DNA from: Leclercia sp. S52
GTDB lineage: Bacteria > Pseudomonadota > Gammaproteobacteria > Enterobacterales > Enterobacteriaceae
Length of the DNA stretch: 64,000 nucleotides
Assembly (NCBI RefSeq): GCF_039727615.1
Contig: NZ_CP152474.1
Span: 3,658,001 to 3,722,000 of the forward strand
Reading direction: 5' to 3'
Position 1 is the first letter of the stretch. Every line of letters starts with the position of its first letter. Below the pieces are notes generated by a model that made no database searches, was not told where the DNA came from, and saw only the letters and a program-made list of their open reading frames with translations. The position numbers and the translations under genes are program-made. Below, one piece after another: positions 50,901 to 64,000 of this stretch.

Positions 50901-53900
50901 CACCACCAAAATCGGCGAAACCACTATTCCGGCAGGGGGGCAACTGGAGCTGGACCCCGCCTGCTGGGCTGCCCAATGGCACCTACGATCTCAGCCTGAC
51001 CGTGACCAACAAAGACGGCGCGGGCAACGAGAGCGCCCCGTGCCAGCCGGTGTCCATCACCATTGATACCGAAGCACCGGCGCAACCTGACGCGCCGGTG
51101 GTCACCGATAACGTCAGCGAAATTACCGGCCCGGTGGGCAACAACGGCGCCACCAACGACACCCGTCCGGTGCTGAGCGGCACCGGTACGCCGGATGACG
51201 TAATTAGCATCTACGACCAGACTGAGACCGGCAACGTGCTGGTGGGCGAAGTGGTGGTCGACATCAACGGCAACTGGACATGGCGCGCCGATGAGCCGCT
51301 GGCAGAGGGGACGCACGGCTTTACCGTTATCGCCACCGACCCGGCGGGCAACGCCTCGGCGGTGTCGGACACCATCACAGTGACCGTCGACAGCCTCGTG
51401 CCGGAGATCCCGACGATCGCCAGCGTCAATGACACCCTCGCGGCGGGCAGCAGCACCAACGACACCACTCCAACCGTCACCGGCACCGGCGAAAACGGCA
51501 CCACGGTGATCCTCTACAGCAACGGCGTTGAGGTGGGCCGCGGTCTGGTGAGCAACGGCAGCTGGACCATCACCGCCAGCGCGCTGAAGGATGGCCCGAC
51601 CACCCTGACCGTGGCGGCGCTGGATGCCGCCGGGAACGCCAGCAGCGCGGGAAGCGACTTTGCCTTCACCATCGACATCGTGCCGCCGGGCAACCCGCAG
51701 CTGCTGGAGATCTCTGACAGCACCTTCGTCAACGGCACGCTCTACGCCAACAGCAGCACCCCGACCCTGAGCGGCACCGGCGAGCCGTTGAGCACTATCA
51801 CCGTCTCGGTTGACGGCAATCCGCTCGGCCAGGCGCAGGTCAACGAGCAGGGACAGTGGACCTTCCCACTGCCGGCTGGCACCGAACTGCAGGATGACAC
51901 CCACACCATCACCCTGGTGGCGAGCGACGCGGCGGGCAATATCAGCGAAGGCAGCCCGGTCACCCTGGTGATCGACACTGACGCACCGGCTATTCCGGTG
52001 GTGACAGAGGTCGTCTCCGGCGGTACGCCGCTGACCGGCACCGCCGAGGCGGGTGCCACCATTACGGTCACCGGCACGGGCGGCGTGGTGCTCGGCACCG
52101 GGGTCGCCAACGCCGAGGGGCAGTTCTCGGTAGCCCTGACCCCACCGCAGTACAACGAAGCCACCCTGAGCGTGGTGGCGAGCGATCCGGCGGGCAACGT
52201 CAGCGATCCGGCCAGCTTTAACGTCCTGCCGACGCCACAGCTGCCGGACGTGCCGGTCATCGTCGCCATCCTGGATGATAACGGCACCGACGGCAGCATC
52301 AACGTCAAAGGCAGCAGCTCCAACGATGCCACCCCAACCCTCACCGGCACGGCGATCCCCGGCAGCCTGGTCACGATTTATCTGGACGGCAGCACCACGG
52401 CGCTGGGCACTGCCACCGCCGACGCCACCACCGGGGCCTGGACGTTCCCGGTTGCCACCCTCGGGGAAGGCAGCCACAGCTTCAGCGTCACCGCCACCGT
52501 CGACGGCGTGGCCAGCGGCCAGTCGCCTGAAGCCACGGTCAATATCGATCTCACCCCGCCGTCCGCCCCGGCCTTTGGCAGCGTGGTGGACGACGTCGGC
52601 CCGCAGACCGGCGCGGTGACGAGCGGCAGAGCGACCAACGACGATCTGCCGACCTTCAACGGGACGGCCACGCCGGGGGATGTGATCAGCCTGTACGCGG
52701 ACGATACCCTGATCGGCACCGCCACGGTGGGCAACACCGGAGCCTGGAGCATCACCCTGACCGACCCGCTGGATGACGGCACTTACGCCCTGACCCTCAG
52801 CGCCACCGATCCGGCCGGGAACGAAAGCCCGCGCTCGGCACCGTTCTCTCTGGTGGTGGATACCACCGCGGGCGAAGTGGTCATCACCGGGGCTAACGAT
52901 GACGTCGGGCCGGTCACCGGCAACGTCGCCAACGGCGGCAGCACCAACGACAACGCCCCAACCCTGACGGGTACCGCAGAAGCCAACAGCAGCGTCGCCA
53001 TCTACGACGGCATTAAGCTGATTGGCACCGTCACCGCCAGCAACACCGGGGCCTGGAGCTTCACCCCGACCAGCGTGCTGGCGGAAGGTCAGCACGTCTT
53101 TACCGCCGTCGCCACCGACAGCGCGGGCAACGTCACCCCGATCTCCGGGGCGTATATCCTGACGGTCGACTTGACCCCACCGGCCACGCCGACCATCGCC
53201 AGCGTCAACGACGACGTGGCGGGCAATACCGGCCTGTTGACCAACGGGCAGGTCACCAACGATGTGCGTCCGGAACTGACCGGCACCGGCGTGGCGGGCA
53301 GCACCGTCCACATCCTGGATAACGGAATCGAGATCGGCACCGCGCTGGTGGGCGCCAGCGGCAGCTGGAGCTTTACCCCGACCAGCGATCTGGCCTCCGG
53401 ACCACACGAGCTGCGCGTCAGCGCCACCGATGCCGCGGGCAACGTCTCCGGCACCTCGCCCGCGTTCTCACTCAACATCGACATCACCGCCCCGCTGGCA
53501 CCGGTTCTGCTCACCGCGGTGGATGATGTCGGCACCGTGACCGGCACGCTGGACAGCGGCGATGTCACCAACGACGCCCGCCCAACCTTTACGGGCAGCG
53601 GCGAAGTGGGTGCCACCATCCACATCATTATCGACGAGCTGGAGATCGGCACCGCGGTAGTTAACGCCGCGGGCAGCTGGACCTTCACCCCGGAGACGGC
53701 GCTGGATGAAGGTACCCGCAGCATCCGCTTTACCGCCACCGACACCGCCGGGAACACCGGCCCTGCCAGCGATCCGTTTATCCTGACGGTCGATACCCTG
53801 GCACCGGCGGCGCCAACCATCGTTGCGGCTGCCGATAACGTGGGCACCATCCAGAATCCGATCACCGCCTCCGGCCAGGTCACCGATGACACCACGCCAG

Positions 53901-56900
53901 GGTTAACCGGCAGGGCCGAAGCCAACGCTACGGTCACTATTTATGACAACGGGGCTCTCGTCGGCACCGTGCAGGCCACCGAAACCGGCGACTGGAGCTG
54001 GACCCCGACCACGGCGCTCGGCAACGGCAGCCACACCTTCACCACCAGCGCCCGGGATGCGGCAGGCAACCTCAGCGAAACCTCGCCGGGCTTCACGCTG
54101 ATTGTCGATACCCTGAAACCGACCCCGCCAACCATCGCCCTGGCGATTGACGACGTCGGCCCGGTCACCGGCCCGCTCACCAGCGGCCGTACCACCAACG
54201 ACCAGCAGCCGGTGCTCACCGGCACCAGCGAACCGAACGCCCGGGTACAGATTTTTGAAGGCACCACCCTGCGCGGCGAAGGCGTCGCGGATGGCAGCGG
54301 GAACTGGTCAATCGAGATAAACACGCAGCTCAGCGATAGCCAGCACCGCTTCACCGCGGTGGCGATCGATGCCGCAGGCAACGCCAGCGATCCGTCCGCG
54401 ACCTTCACCCTGACGGTAGATACCCAGGTGCCCGTTGCGCCGGTGCTGGCTTCGGTCACGGATGATGTCGGCGAGACGGTGGCCCTCACTAACGGCCAAC
54501 TGACCAACGACGCCAGACCAACCCTCAGCGGCACGGCGGAAGCGGGCACCACGGTGAACGTGTACGACGGCACCACCCTGCTGGGTACTGCCACCGTCGG
54601 GGCGAACAACGCCTGGAGCTTCACCCCGCTCAGCCCGCTGGCCGACGGGGCACATACCCTGACGGTCACCACCACCGACGCGGCGGGCAACGTCAGCCCG
54701 CCGACCGCCGGGTTTGTCATTAACGTCGACGCCACCGCCCCGGTCGCCCCGACCATCACCTCGGTGGTGGATGACGTCGGATCGGTGCAGGGTCCGGTGC
54801 TCAGCGGCAACCCGACCAACGACACCCGTCCAACGCTGAACGGCACCGCCGAAGCCAACGCCATCGTGCGTATTTACGACGGCACCACGCTGGTGGGCGA
54901 GACTCTCGCTAACGCCCAGGGCCAGTGGACCCTGACCCAGACCATCAACCCGCTTAACGACGGGGTGCATAATTTCACCGCCACCGCCACCGATGCGGCG
55001 GGCAACCTCAGCGCGGCGTCGCCGGTGACCTCCATTACCGTCGACACTCTCGCCCCGGGAGCACCGGACAGCTTCACCATCCTGAACAACGGTAATACCC
55101 TTACCGGGCGTGGCGAAGCGGGCAGCACCATCACCGTGCGCGATGGCAACGCAGTGATCGGCACCGGGGTGGTCAACAACAACGGCAGCTTCTCCATCAC
55201 CCTCACCACGGCGAAAGCAAACGGCGAACTGCTGACGGTGACCGCCACCGACAGAGCCGGGAACACCGGCGCGGAAGGCCAGATCGTCGCCCCGGACACC
55301 ACGCCACCGGCCGTTCCGGCCATTACCGACGTGGTGGATAACGTGTCTGATATCACCGGCACCGTCACCGACGGGCAGACCACCAACGATTCCACGCCGC
55401 TGCTCCGCGGCACCGGGCCTGCCAACACCACCATTGAGATCTACAGCGGCACGACGCTTATCGGCACCACCCAGACCAGCGCGGGCGGAAACTGGGAGAT
55501 CCAGCTCACCGCCGCCCTGCCTGACGGCGGCCACGTCCTGACGGCGCAGTCCGTCGACGCCGCGGGCAACAACAGCGCCGCCTCCAACAGCTGGAGCATC
55601 GTGGTGGATGCCACCGCCCCGGATGCCCCGGCGATCACCTCGGCGGTCAACGACACCTCCGGCAGCGCGGTAGTGATTGCCAACAACAGCCCGACCAACG
55701 ACACCCGCCCAACCCTGAACGGCACCGGGGAAGCGGGGGCCACCCTCAGCATTCGGGTGGATGGCGTGGAGGTAGGAACCACCAAAGTGGGCGCTGGGGG
55801 CGAATGGACCTTCACCCCGGAGGACGCGCTCAACGAGGGGCCACGCGTGATTACCGTGGTGGCGACCGATGCCGCCGGGAACACCGGCGAACCGTCTGAG
55901 CCCTTTAACATCACCATCGACACCGTGCCGCCAGCCGCCCCGACCATCACCCTGGCGGTGGACAGCACCGGCAACGTCACGGGCGACGTGGTCAGCGACC
56001 AGCCAACCGACGAAACCCTGCCGTTGATCCGCGGGACCGGCCCGGCCAACGCGCAGATCAGCCTCTATGAAGGCACCACCCTGCTCGGCACTGCCACCAC
56101 CAATGCGGCGGGGGACTGGAGCGTGCAGCTGACCACTCCGCTGGGTAACGGCAACCACGCCCTGACCGCAACGGTCAGCGATGCGGCGGGCAACACCGCC
56201 ACCTCCGGCACCTTTAATCTGGTGGTGGATACCGTGGCGCCGGCCACGCCGGACATCCCGGACATCACCGTCAACCCTGACGGCAGTGGCGAGACCGCCA
56301 TCACCGGCGGGGGCAGCACCCGCGATACCACCCCAACCCTGAGCGGCACCGGCACGGAAGGCGATATCGTTTCCATCTACGACGGCACCACCAAAATCGG
56401 CGAAACCACCATCCCGGCGGGTGGGATCTGGACCTGGACGCCGCCTGAGGCGCTGCCGAGCGGCACTTATAACCTCAGCCTGACCGTGACCAGCAGTGAC
56501 GGCGCGGGCAACGAGAGTGCGCCGTCAAATCCGGTGACCATCACCATCGATACCGAGGCCCCGGACGCACCGGCGCTGCCGGTGGTCACCGATAACGTCA
56601 GCGACATTACCGGCCCGGTGGGCAACAACGGTGCCACCAACGATACCCGTCCGGTGCTGAGCGGTACCGGTACGCCGGATGACACCATCAGCATCTATGA
56701 CCAGACCGCTAACGGCACCGGCTCCGTCAAGGTGGGTGAAGTGGTGGTCGACATCAACGGCAACTGGACGTGGCGTTCCGACACGCCGCTGGCCGAGGGG
56801 GATCACAGCTTCACCCTCACCGCCACCGACCCGGCGGGCAACGTCTCGGTGGTGTCGGACACCATGACCGTGACCGTCGACAGCATTGTGCCTGACATCC

Positions 56901-59900
56901 CGGTCATCACCAGCGTGGCGGACAACGTCGGGCCGGTCACCGGCACCATCACGGCGGGCAGCAGCAGCAACGATACTACCCCGACCGTCACCGGCACCGG
57001 GGAGAACGGCACCACGGTGATCCTCTACAGCAATGGCATTGAGGTGGGACGCGGCCTGGTCAGCGACGGCAGCTGGACCATCACCACGCCGGTGTTGAAG
57101 GATGGCGCGACCACCCTGACCGTGGCGGCGATGGATGCGGCCGGGAACGTCAGCAATGCGGGCAGTGCTTTTGCCTTCACCATCGACATCGTGCCGCCGG
57201 CAATCCCGCAGCTGCTGGCGATCTCTGACAGTACCCTCGCCAACGGCGCGCTTTACGCCAACAGCAGCACGCCGACCCTGAGCGGTACCGGTGAGCCGCT
57301 GAGCACCATTACCGTCTTTGTGGATGGTCAATCTCTCGGCCAGGTGCAGACCAACGCCCAGGGGCAGTGGACGCTGCCCGTCGCCAGCGGCACGCCGCTG
57401 TCCGATAGCCCGCACACCTTCACCCTGGTGGCGAGCGATGCGGCGGGCAACATCAGCGAAGGGAGCCCGGTGAACCTGATCGTTGACACCCAGGCACCGG
57501 GGGCACCAGTGGTGACCGGCATTGTCTCCGGCGGTACGCCGCTGACCGGCACCGCCGAGGCGGGCTCCACCGTGACAGTACGTGGCTCGGACAACGTGGT
57601 GCTGGGCACCGGCGTCACCAACGCCCAGGGGCAGTTCTCCGTAGCCCTGACCCCGCCGCAAAGCGATGCGGTGACCCTCAGCCTGACCGCCAGCGACGTG
57701 GCGGGCAACCTCAGCGATCCTTCGAGCTACAACGTTCCGGCCACGCCTGCGCTGCCGGACGTCCCGACTATCGACGCCATTCTTGATGACAACGGCACCG
57801 GCGGCAGCGTCAACGTTAAAGGGCTAAGCTCCAACGACGCCACCCCAACCCTGACCGGGACGGCGATCCCGGGCAGCCTGGTGACCATTTACCAGGACGG
57901 CAGCACCACGGCGCTGGGCACCGTTACCGCCGACGCCACCTCCGGGGCCTGGTCGTTCCCGGTCACCACCCTCGGGGAAGGCAGCCACAGCTTCAGCGTC
58001 ACCGCCACCGTCAACGGCCAGACCAGCGGCCAGTCGCCGGGGGCGACGGTCAATATCGATCTCACCCCACCGGCCGCGCCAGCCTTTGGCACCCTGGTGG
58101 ATGATGTCGGCACCGTCACCGGGGCCGTGGTCAGCGGCAGGCCGACCGACGATAACCAGCCAACCCTCAACGGCACGGCGACGCCGGGGGATGTGATTAA
58201 CATCTGGTCCGGCGATACCCTGCTGGGCAGCGTCCCGGTCAGCGCCACCGGAGCCTGGACCTTTACCCTGCCACAGGCGCTGGGCGACGGTACTTATACC
58301 CTGCTCCTTACCGCCACCGATCCGGCCGGCAACGAAAGCCTGCCTTCAGCACCGTTCTCGCTGGTGGTGGATACCGTCTCCGCGGCACCGGTGATTACCG
58401 GGGCTAACGATGACGTGGGCCCGGTGACCGGCAATGTGGTCAGCGGCGGCGTCACCAACGACAACACCCCGACCCTGTCAGGCAGCGCGGAAGCGGGCAG
58501 CAGCGTCGCCATCTATGAAGGCACGAAACTGCTCGGCACCGTGGTGGCCAACGCCAGCGGGATCTGGAGCTTCACCCCAACGGTGGTACTGGCAGAGGGC
58601 GAACACAGCTTTACCGCCATCGCCACCGACACCGCCGGCAACGTCAGCCCGGCCTCCGGGGCGTACACCCTGACCGTCGACATGACGCCACCGGCTACCC
58701 CGGTGCTGGTCAGCGTTAACGACGACGTGGCAGGCAACACCGGCCTGCTGGTCAGCGGCCAGCTCACCAACGACGCGCGTCCGGAACTGACCGGCACCGG
58801 CGTGGCGGGCAGCACCGTGCATATCCTGGATAACGGGATCGAGATCGGCACCGCGCTGGTCAACGGCACCGGGGGGCTGGAGCTTTACCCCGACCAGCGA
58901 TCTGGCCCAGGGTCCGCACGAGTTGCGCGTCAGCGCCACCGATGCAGCGGGTAACGTCTCAGGTACTTCGCCGGCCTTCTCGCTGAACGTCGACACCACC
59001 GCCCCGCTGGCACCGGTTCTCAGCAGCGTGGTGGATGACGTCGGGACCCTTACCGGCACGGTGAACAACGGCGGTGTGACCAACGACAACCGGCCAACCT
59101 TTAACGGCACCGGCGAAGTGGGTGCCACCATCCACATCATCGTCGACGGACAGGAGATCGGCTCCGCGCTGTTCAACGCCTCGGGCAGCTGGAGCTTTAC
59201 GCCTGACACCCTCCTTGAGGACGGGTTGCGCAGCGTAACCCTGACCGCCACCGATCTCGCCGGCAATACCGGTCCTGCCAGCGGGGCCTTTACCCTGACG
59301 GTGGATACCCTCGCACCGGCGGCACCGACCATCGTCTCCGCCGCCGACAACGTGGGTACCATCCAGACCCCGCTCACCGTCTCCGGCCAGGTGACCGACG
59401 ACACCACCCCAACCCTGTCGGGCAGAGCTGCGGCTAACGCCACGGTTACCGTCTATGACAACGGCGTCTCCCTCGGCACCGTGCAGGCCAGCGCCGCAGG
59501 CGACTGGACCTTCACCCCGGGCACCGAGCTCGGCAACGGCAGCCACACCTTTACCGCCAGCGCCACCGACGCGGCAGGCAACCTCAGCGAAGTCTCGACG
59601 GGCTTCACGGTGGTGGTCGATACCCTCAAACCGCTCGCCCCGGTCATCACCCTGGCCCAGGACGACGTCGGCAGCGTCACGGGTGCCCTGACCAGCGGTC
59701 AGCGCACCGATGACACCCTGCCGGTGCTCACCGGCACCAGCGAACCGAATGCCCGGGTGCAGCTCTTTGAAGGCACCACCCTGCTGGGCACCGCCACCGC
59801 CGACGACAGCGGCAACTGGACGATTGCGCTGACCACGCCGCTGACCAACGCCCAGCACAACTTCACGGCGGTAGCGACGGATGCGGCTGGCAACAGCAGC

Positions 59901-62900
59901 GATGCGTCCGCCACCTTCAGCCTGACGGTGGATACCCTGCCGCCAGCGGTGCCGGTGCTGGTCTCGGTGGTGGATGACGTTGGCACGGTGGTGTCGCTCA
60001 CCAGCGGCCAGCTGACCAACGACGCCAGACCGACCCTTAACGGTACGGCGGAAGCGGGCTCGACGGTGAAAGTTTACGACGGCGATGTGCTGCTGGGCAG
60101 CGTGGTGGCCGACGCCAACAGCGCCTGGAGCTTCACCCCGACCACGCCGCTGGCCGACGGTCTGCACAGTCTGACGGTGACCGCCACCGACGCGGTGGGC
60201 AACGACAGCCTGCCGACCGCGGGCTTTACCCTGAACCTCGATGCCACCGCCCCGGGCGCGCCTGTCATCACCTCGGTGGTGGATGACGTCGGCTCGATCC
60301 AGGGTCCGGTGCTTAACGGCAATCCGACCAACGACACCCGTCCGACCCTCAACGGCACCGCCGAAGCAGGTGCCGTGGTGCGCATCTACGACGGCACCAC
60401 CCTGGTGGGCCAGGTGACGGCCAACGCCCAGGGTCAGTGGACTCTGACGCAGACCACCACCACGCTGACTGACGGGGTGCATAACTTCACCGCCACCGCG
60501 ACCGATGCGGCGGGCAACCTCAGCGCGGCATCACCGATTACCTCGATCACCGTGGATACCGTCGCACCGGGGGCGCCGGGCGGCTTCACCGTCCTCAACA
60601 GCGGCGGCCAGGTCAATGGCACCGCCGAGGCGGGCAGCACCGTGACCATTCTCGGCACCGACAACGTGACGGTGCTGGGCACCGGCGTCGCTGACGCCAC
60701 CGGGAAGTTCAGCATTGCGCTCTCCACGCCGCAGGTTAACGCCGAGCTGCTGCACGTCTTTGCCACCGACCGGGCCGGAAACGCAGGTCTGGCGGTGGAT
60801 CTGCGGATGCCGTACTCGCTGGTGCCGAACCCACCGGTCATCACCAGCGTCAACGACAACGCGGGCAGCATCATCGGCAACCTGCTGAACGGGCAGAGCA
60901 CGGACGACACCACCCCGACCCTGACCGGGACCGCGCAGCCTTCTTCCACCATCACCCTGTATGACAACAACGTGCTGTTAGCCACGGTGACCACCAACAG
61001 CGCGGGGGTCTGGACATACACGCCAACCGTGCCGCTGGGGAATGGCCCGCACGCCTTTACCGCCACCGCAGGCAATGCGGTCGGCACCAGCGCGGTCACG
61101 CCGCTGAGCTCGATTGTGGTGGATACCGTCGCCCCGGGCACGCCGCAGGGAACCTTCAACGCCGACGGCAGCGTCCTGAGCGGCACCGCCGAAGCGGGCA
61201 GCACCATCACCCTGCTGCTGAGCGATAACAGTGTGGTCACCACCACTGCGACGCCGCAGGGAACCTGGAGCTACACCTTCCTCGACAAGCAGTCTGAAGG
61301 CGAGCGGATCACCCTCTCGGCCACCGATGCGGCGGGTAACACCTCCGCCACCGGGACGGTGATTGCGCCAAACCTGCCGCTGTCAGCCAGTGACAACGTG
61401 GTCGGCCTGGCGCTGACCACCAACGCCACCGTCAGCACCGCCCAGTACAGCGACTACGGCGTCCAGCTGGTGGGTGGCGTCGGCAACGTGCTGTCGCTGC
61501 TGGGGGAAAACTCCGCCCAGGTGACCTTCACCGTACCGACCGGCGGCAGCGCGGATATGGAGATCAACGCCAGCGCCACCGGTATCGTGCTCTCCCTGCT
61601 CAACACTCTGGAGATCATTGTTCAACGCTGGAACGGCACCACCTGGACTACCGAAGTGGATACCGGCCTGCCGCAGTTCGCTAACCTGTTGACCCTCGGG
61701 GCCAGCGGCGTGACCCTGAACCTGACCGGCCTGCCGGGTGGGCAGTATCGCGTCCTGAGCTACAACTCCAACCTGCTGGCCACCGGGTCGTACACCAGTC
61801 TTGATGTGGACGTCACCCAGACCACCGCGGGCACCCTGACGGGCACGCTGGTGCAAAACGGCAACGTCATCACCGACAGCGATCCGGTGAGCGGCAGCGA
61901 CAGCGCGCCGAACGGCACGGTGGTCACCAGCGTAACCAACGCCAGCGGCCTCACCGTTAACGTGGCGTCGGGGGCGGCGGGCACCACCATCAACGGGCTG
62001 TACGGCACCCTGACCCTGCACGCCGACGGGAGCTACACCTACACCCTGACCAACACCAGCGCCTCGGTGCTGGGCCGGACCGACACCTTCACCTATAACA
62101 TCGCCGGGAAAGGGGCCACGGACGACGCCCGACTGATCATCACCCTCGGTGAGAACACGGTGAGAAACAGCGTGACGGCAGTGGACGATACCGCCTCGCT
62201 GACCTTCAACACCCAGGTGCAGGCCATCGACTACGGCCCATCGAGCCAGAGCGGCTATACCGTGGTGGGCGTCAATCTGGGTAACGTGCTGAACCTCAAC
62301 CTGCTGGACGATCGCAGCGAGACCATGAAGTACAGCGTGGCGGAAGGCACCACCCGCACCATGACGATTCAGGGTTCTGTCGGCGGGGTAGCCCTGGCGT
62401 CGGTGTTTGACCTCTATATCTACAAGTTCAACCCGGCGACCCAGAGCTATGAGCGGATGCGCACCGAGGCTGGCTGGCTGCGCGCGCCGCTGCTGGGCGG
62501 CACCTCGGCACCGCTGACCCTGACCCTGCCGGCGGGGGACTATATCTTCCTGATGAACACCGTGTCGGGGATCACCGCCCTGACCGGCTACCAGATCAAC
62601 GTTCTGGAAGATCATGTCTATGCCGTCACCAGCACCACCGCCGCCACCACCGGCGATGTGCTGCAGAGTGACATCGTGCCGGCCGGCACGCACGTCACCC
62701 AGGTGAACGGGGTCGACGTGAACGCCACCGGCACCACGCGCATTGAGGGGCAGTACGGCACGCTGCTGATCGACGCCGACGGGAAGTACACCTACACCCT
62801 GCGGGCCGGGGTGGGGGCCGACCACATCAGCACGCCGGACACCTTCGTCTATACCGTCACGGCACCGAATGGCGATAAGGACACCGCCTCGCTGAACATC

Positions 62901-64000
62901 ACCCCAACGCCGGTGGCACTGGATGCGGTCAATGACGTCAGCCGCGAGCTGAGCGTGGATGCGACGCACCCTGTGGCGGCCTATCGCGATGATACGGTGG
63001 GTAACGCCACCTGGAACGCCGCCCTGCTGGCCTACACCTCAGGTTCAGGCAGCGGGACATTTGTGGTGGGGGCCAACACGGCCCTGCATGACGTCGTGCT
63101 CCACTTCAACGTCGCCTCACTGCTGTCGCTGGGCGGCCTGAACGTGAACTGGACCATAACCGGGCCAGGCGTCACCAGAACGGGCTCCTTCAATGGCGGT
63201 CTGCTGTTGGGCGGGGTAGCCACCATCAACGTCACGGGTCTGGATCTGGACGCTGGCACCTACACTCTGAGCTTTACCGGGGCGATGGGCCCTCTGGGGT
63301 TAGGCGCGATCTCCATCACGCCGTACGTCACCGGTACTACCGTGTTCCTTAACAATGAGCTCACCACCGCGGGCCACACCGTCACCGGCAATATCTTTGA
63401 CGGCACGGATTCGGGCGGCGTGCTGGATCAGCTTCATTCGGTGGACAGCCGTCTGAGCATCACCAGCTATACCGGGACCGTCACTACCCTGGATCCGTAC
63501 ACCACCGCCAATGCCACCGCCAACATTCAGGGGCATTACGGCGTGCTGACCATCGGCGTGGATGGCCACTACAGCTACACCCTGAACAGCGGCGTCTCGC
63601 TGGCGTCCATGACCACGAAGGAGACCTTTACCTACAAACTGACCGGCGACAACGGCACCACCGATACCGCCACCCTGACCATCAACATGGCACCGAAGTT
63701 CGTCAGCTCCGAGCATAGCGATACCTTCACCGGTAGCGCCTATGGCGACACGCTGATCTACGAAGTGCTGAACAACACGGCGGGTAACGGCACGGCGGGC
63801 AACGGCAGTAACGACCACTGGACCAACTTCTCCCTGGCGCAGGGAGACAAGATCGATATCAGCGATCTGCTGGTGGGCTGGAACGGGGACAACGCCACGC
63901 TGGGCAACTATCTGCACGTCACCAACAGCAATGGCAATACCGTGATCTCCGTCGACCGGGACGGAGCGGCAAATATTTACACCAATACTACACTGGTTAC
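47942..64000 (+). pseudogene. Giant BapA/LapF-type adhesin, 3' end outside window; three frame breaks
   Basis: About 5350 codons in the window; by comparison with the short adhesin the stop lies about 20 codons past the edge. Order: BapA prefix domain, a glycine-rich linker with SD/GN repeats, then dozens of about 100-residue Ig-like modules, and from 61380 a BapA-type C-terminal region with VCBS-like repeats (QYGTLLIDADGKYTYTL), closing with the T1SS signal region (ISDLLVGWNGDNATLGNY). Breaks: near 48300 (frame change of -1 or +2), G6 at 50935-50940 and G6 at 58871-58876 (both +1; one G less gives PAGGNWSW and NGTGGWSF). From 58877 to the edge the frame is open. It contains a tandem duplication of a 5.5 kb module. 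Such proteins mediate cell-cell contact and biofilm growth and need a LapBCE-type exporter, expected further right. Confidence 0.9.
49576..60580 (+). repeat. Tandem 5.5 kb module duplication inside the giant adhesin
   Basis: The same ordered series of Ig-like modules occurs twice, followed by a partial third start. Landmarks: AINPEGSVVTGKAEAG near 49590, ILNNGNTLTGRGEAG near 55080, VLNSGGQVNGTAEAG near 60590; EISDSTFVNG/AISDSTLANG at 51680 and 57191; LPDVP..DDNGT at 52241 and 57752. The last two pairs give a period of 5511 bp (1837 codons). Confidence 0.85.

Noticed and set aside
50924..56158. Long minus-strand open frames (827 and 616 residues) within the adhesin
   Set aside because: They mirror the repeated, GC-rich plus-strand coding sequence. 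The plus strand carries the Ig-like and secretion motifs, and the minus-strand translations are low-complexity and match no family.

Overview
The window looks like a chromosomal segment of an Enterobacteriaceae member, Enterobacter/Lelliottia/Leclercia-like or near. The grounds are REP/BIME repeats of the enterobacterial type, a nan operon with E. coli-like proteins and a NanR operator of E. coli layout, and cold-shock genes of the YdfK/CspA type. No species is claimed.

Region 1 (1 to about 23.08 kb) is accessory DNA. It opens with the C-terminal part of a P4-type tyrosine integrase, then an AT-rich three-gene cassette: a large serine recombinase overlapping two ParB/RepB-like proteins. A 1.1 kb non-coding stretch follows. 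Next comes a group with a cold theme: lpxP, a YdfK-like gene, two tiny zinc-ribbon genes, two CspA-family genes and, between them, an 8.6 kb cyclic beta-1,2-glucan synthase gene broken by two frameshifts. Small stress-type and hypothetical genes follow, then an intact IS3-family element separating two truncated genes: a tyrosine recombinase tail, and an ATPase with a zinc ribbon and winged helix that lost its 5' end. Degenerate ORFs and a strong terminator close the region.

Region 2 (23.1-30.8 kb) is core-like: an MDR oxidoreductase divergent from a LysR regulator, a RIO1-like kinase, and the sialic acid catabolic genes nanR-nanA-nanT-nanK-nanQ. The usual nanE is missing between nanT and nanK.

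Region 3 (31.5-64 kb) is a secretion and surface region. It has a secreted RTX haem peroxidase followed by its likely type I secretion ATPase and membrane-fusion protein; an ASCH protein; YceI; an ECF sigma/anti-sigma/TPR operon; a 934-residue BapA-type adhesin; a 115-bp BIME array; and a giant BapA-type adhesin that runs off the right edge probably about 20 codons before its stop. The two adhesins share their N-terminal prefix, C-terminal secretion region and a 32-bp upstream element. The giant protein contains a tandem duplication of a 5.5 kb multi-domain module.

One feature cuts across the whole window. Eight genes or gene segments are broken by +1 shifts at G, C or A tracts of 6-7 bases, and removing one base in each case restores the expected family sequence. 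This uniform polarity points to homopolymer over-calling in the assembly rather than eight real mutations, so most 'pseudogenes' here are probably intact in the organism. A ninth break, at about 48.3 kb, has the opposite polarity and looks like a 46-bp deletion.
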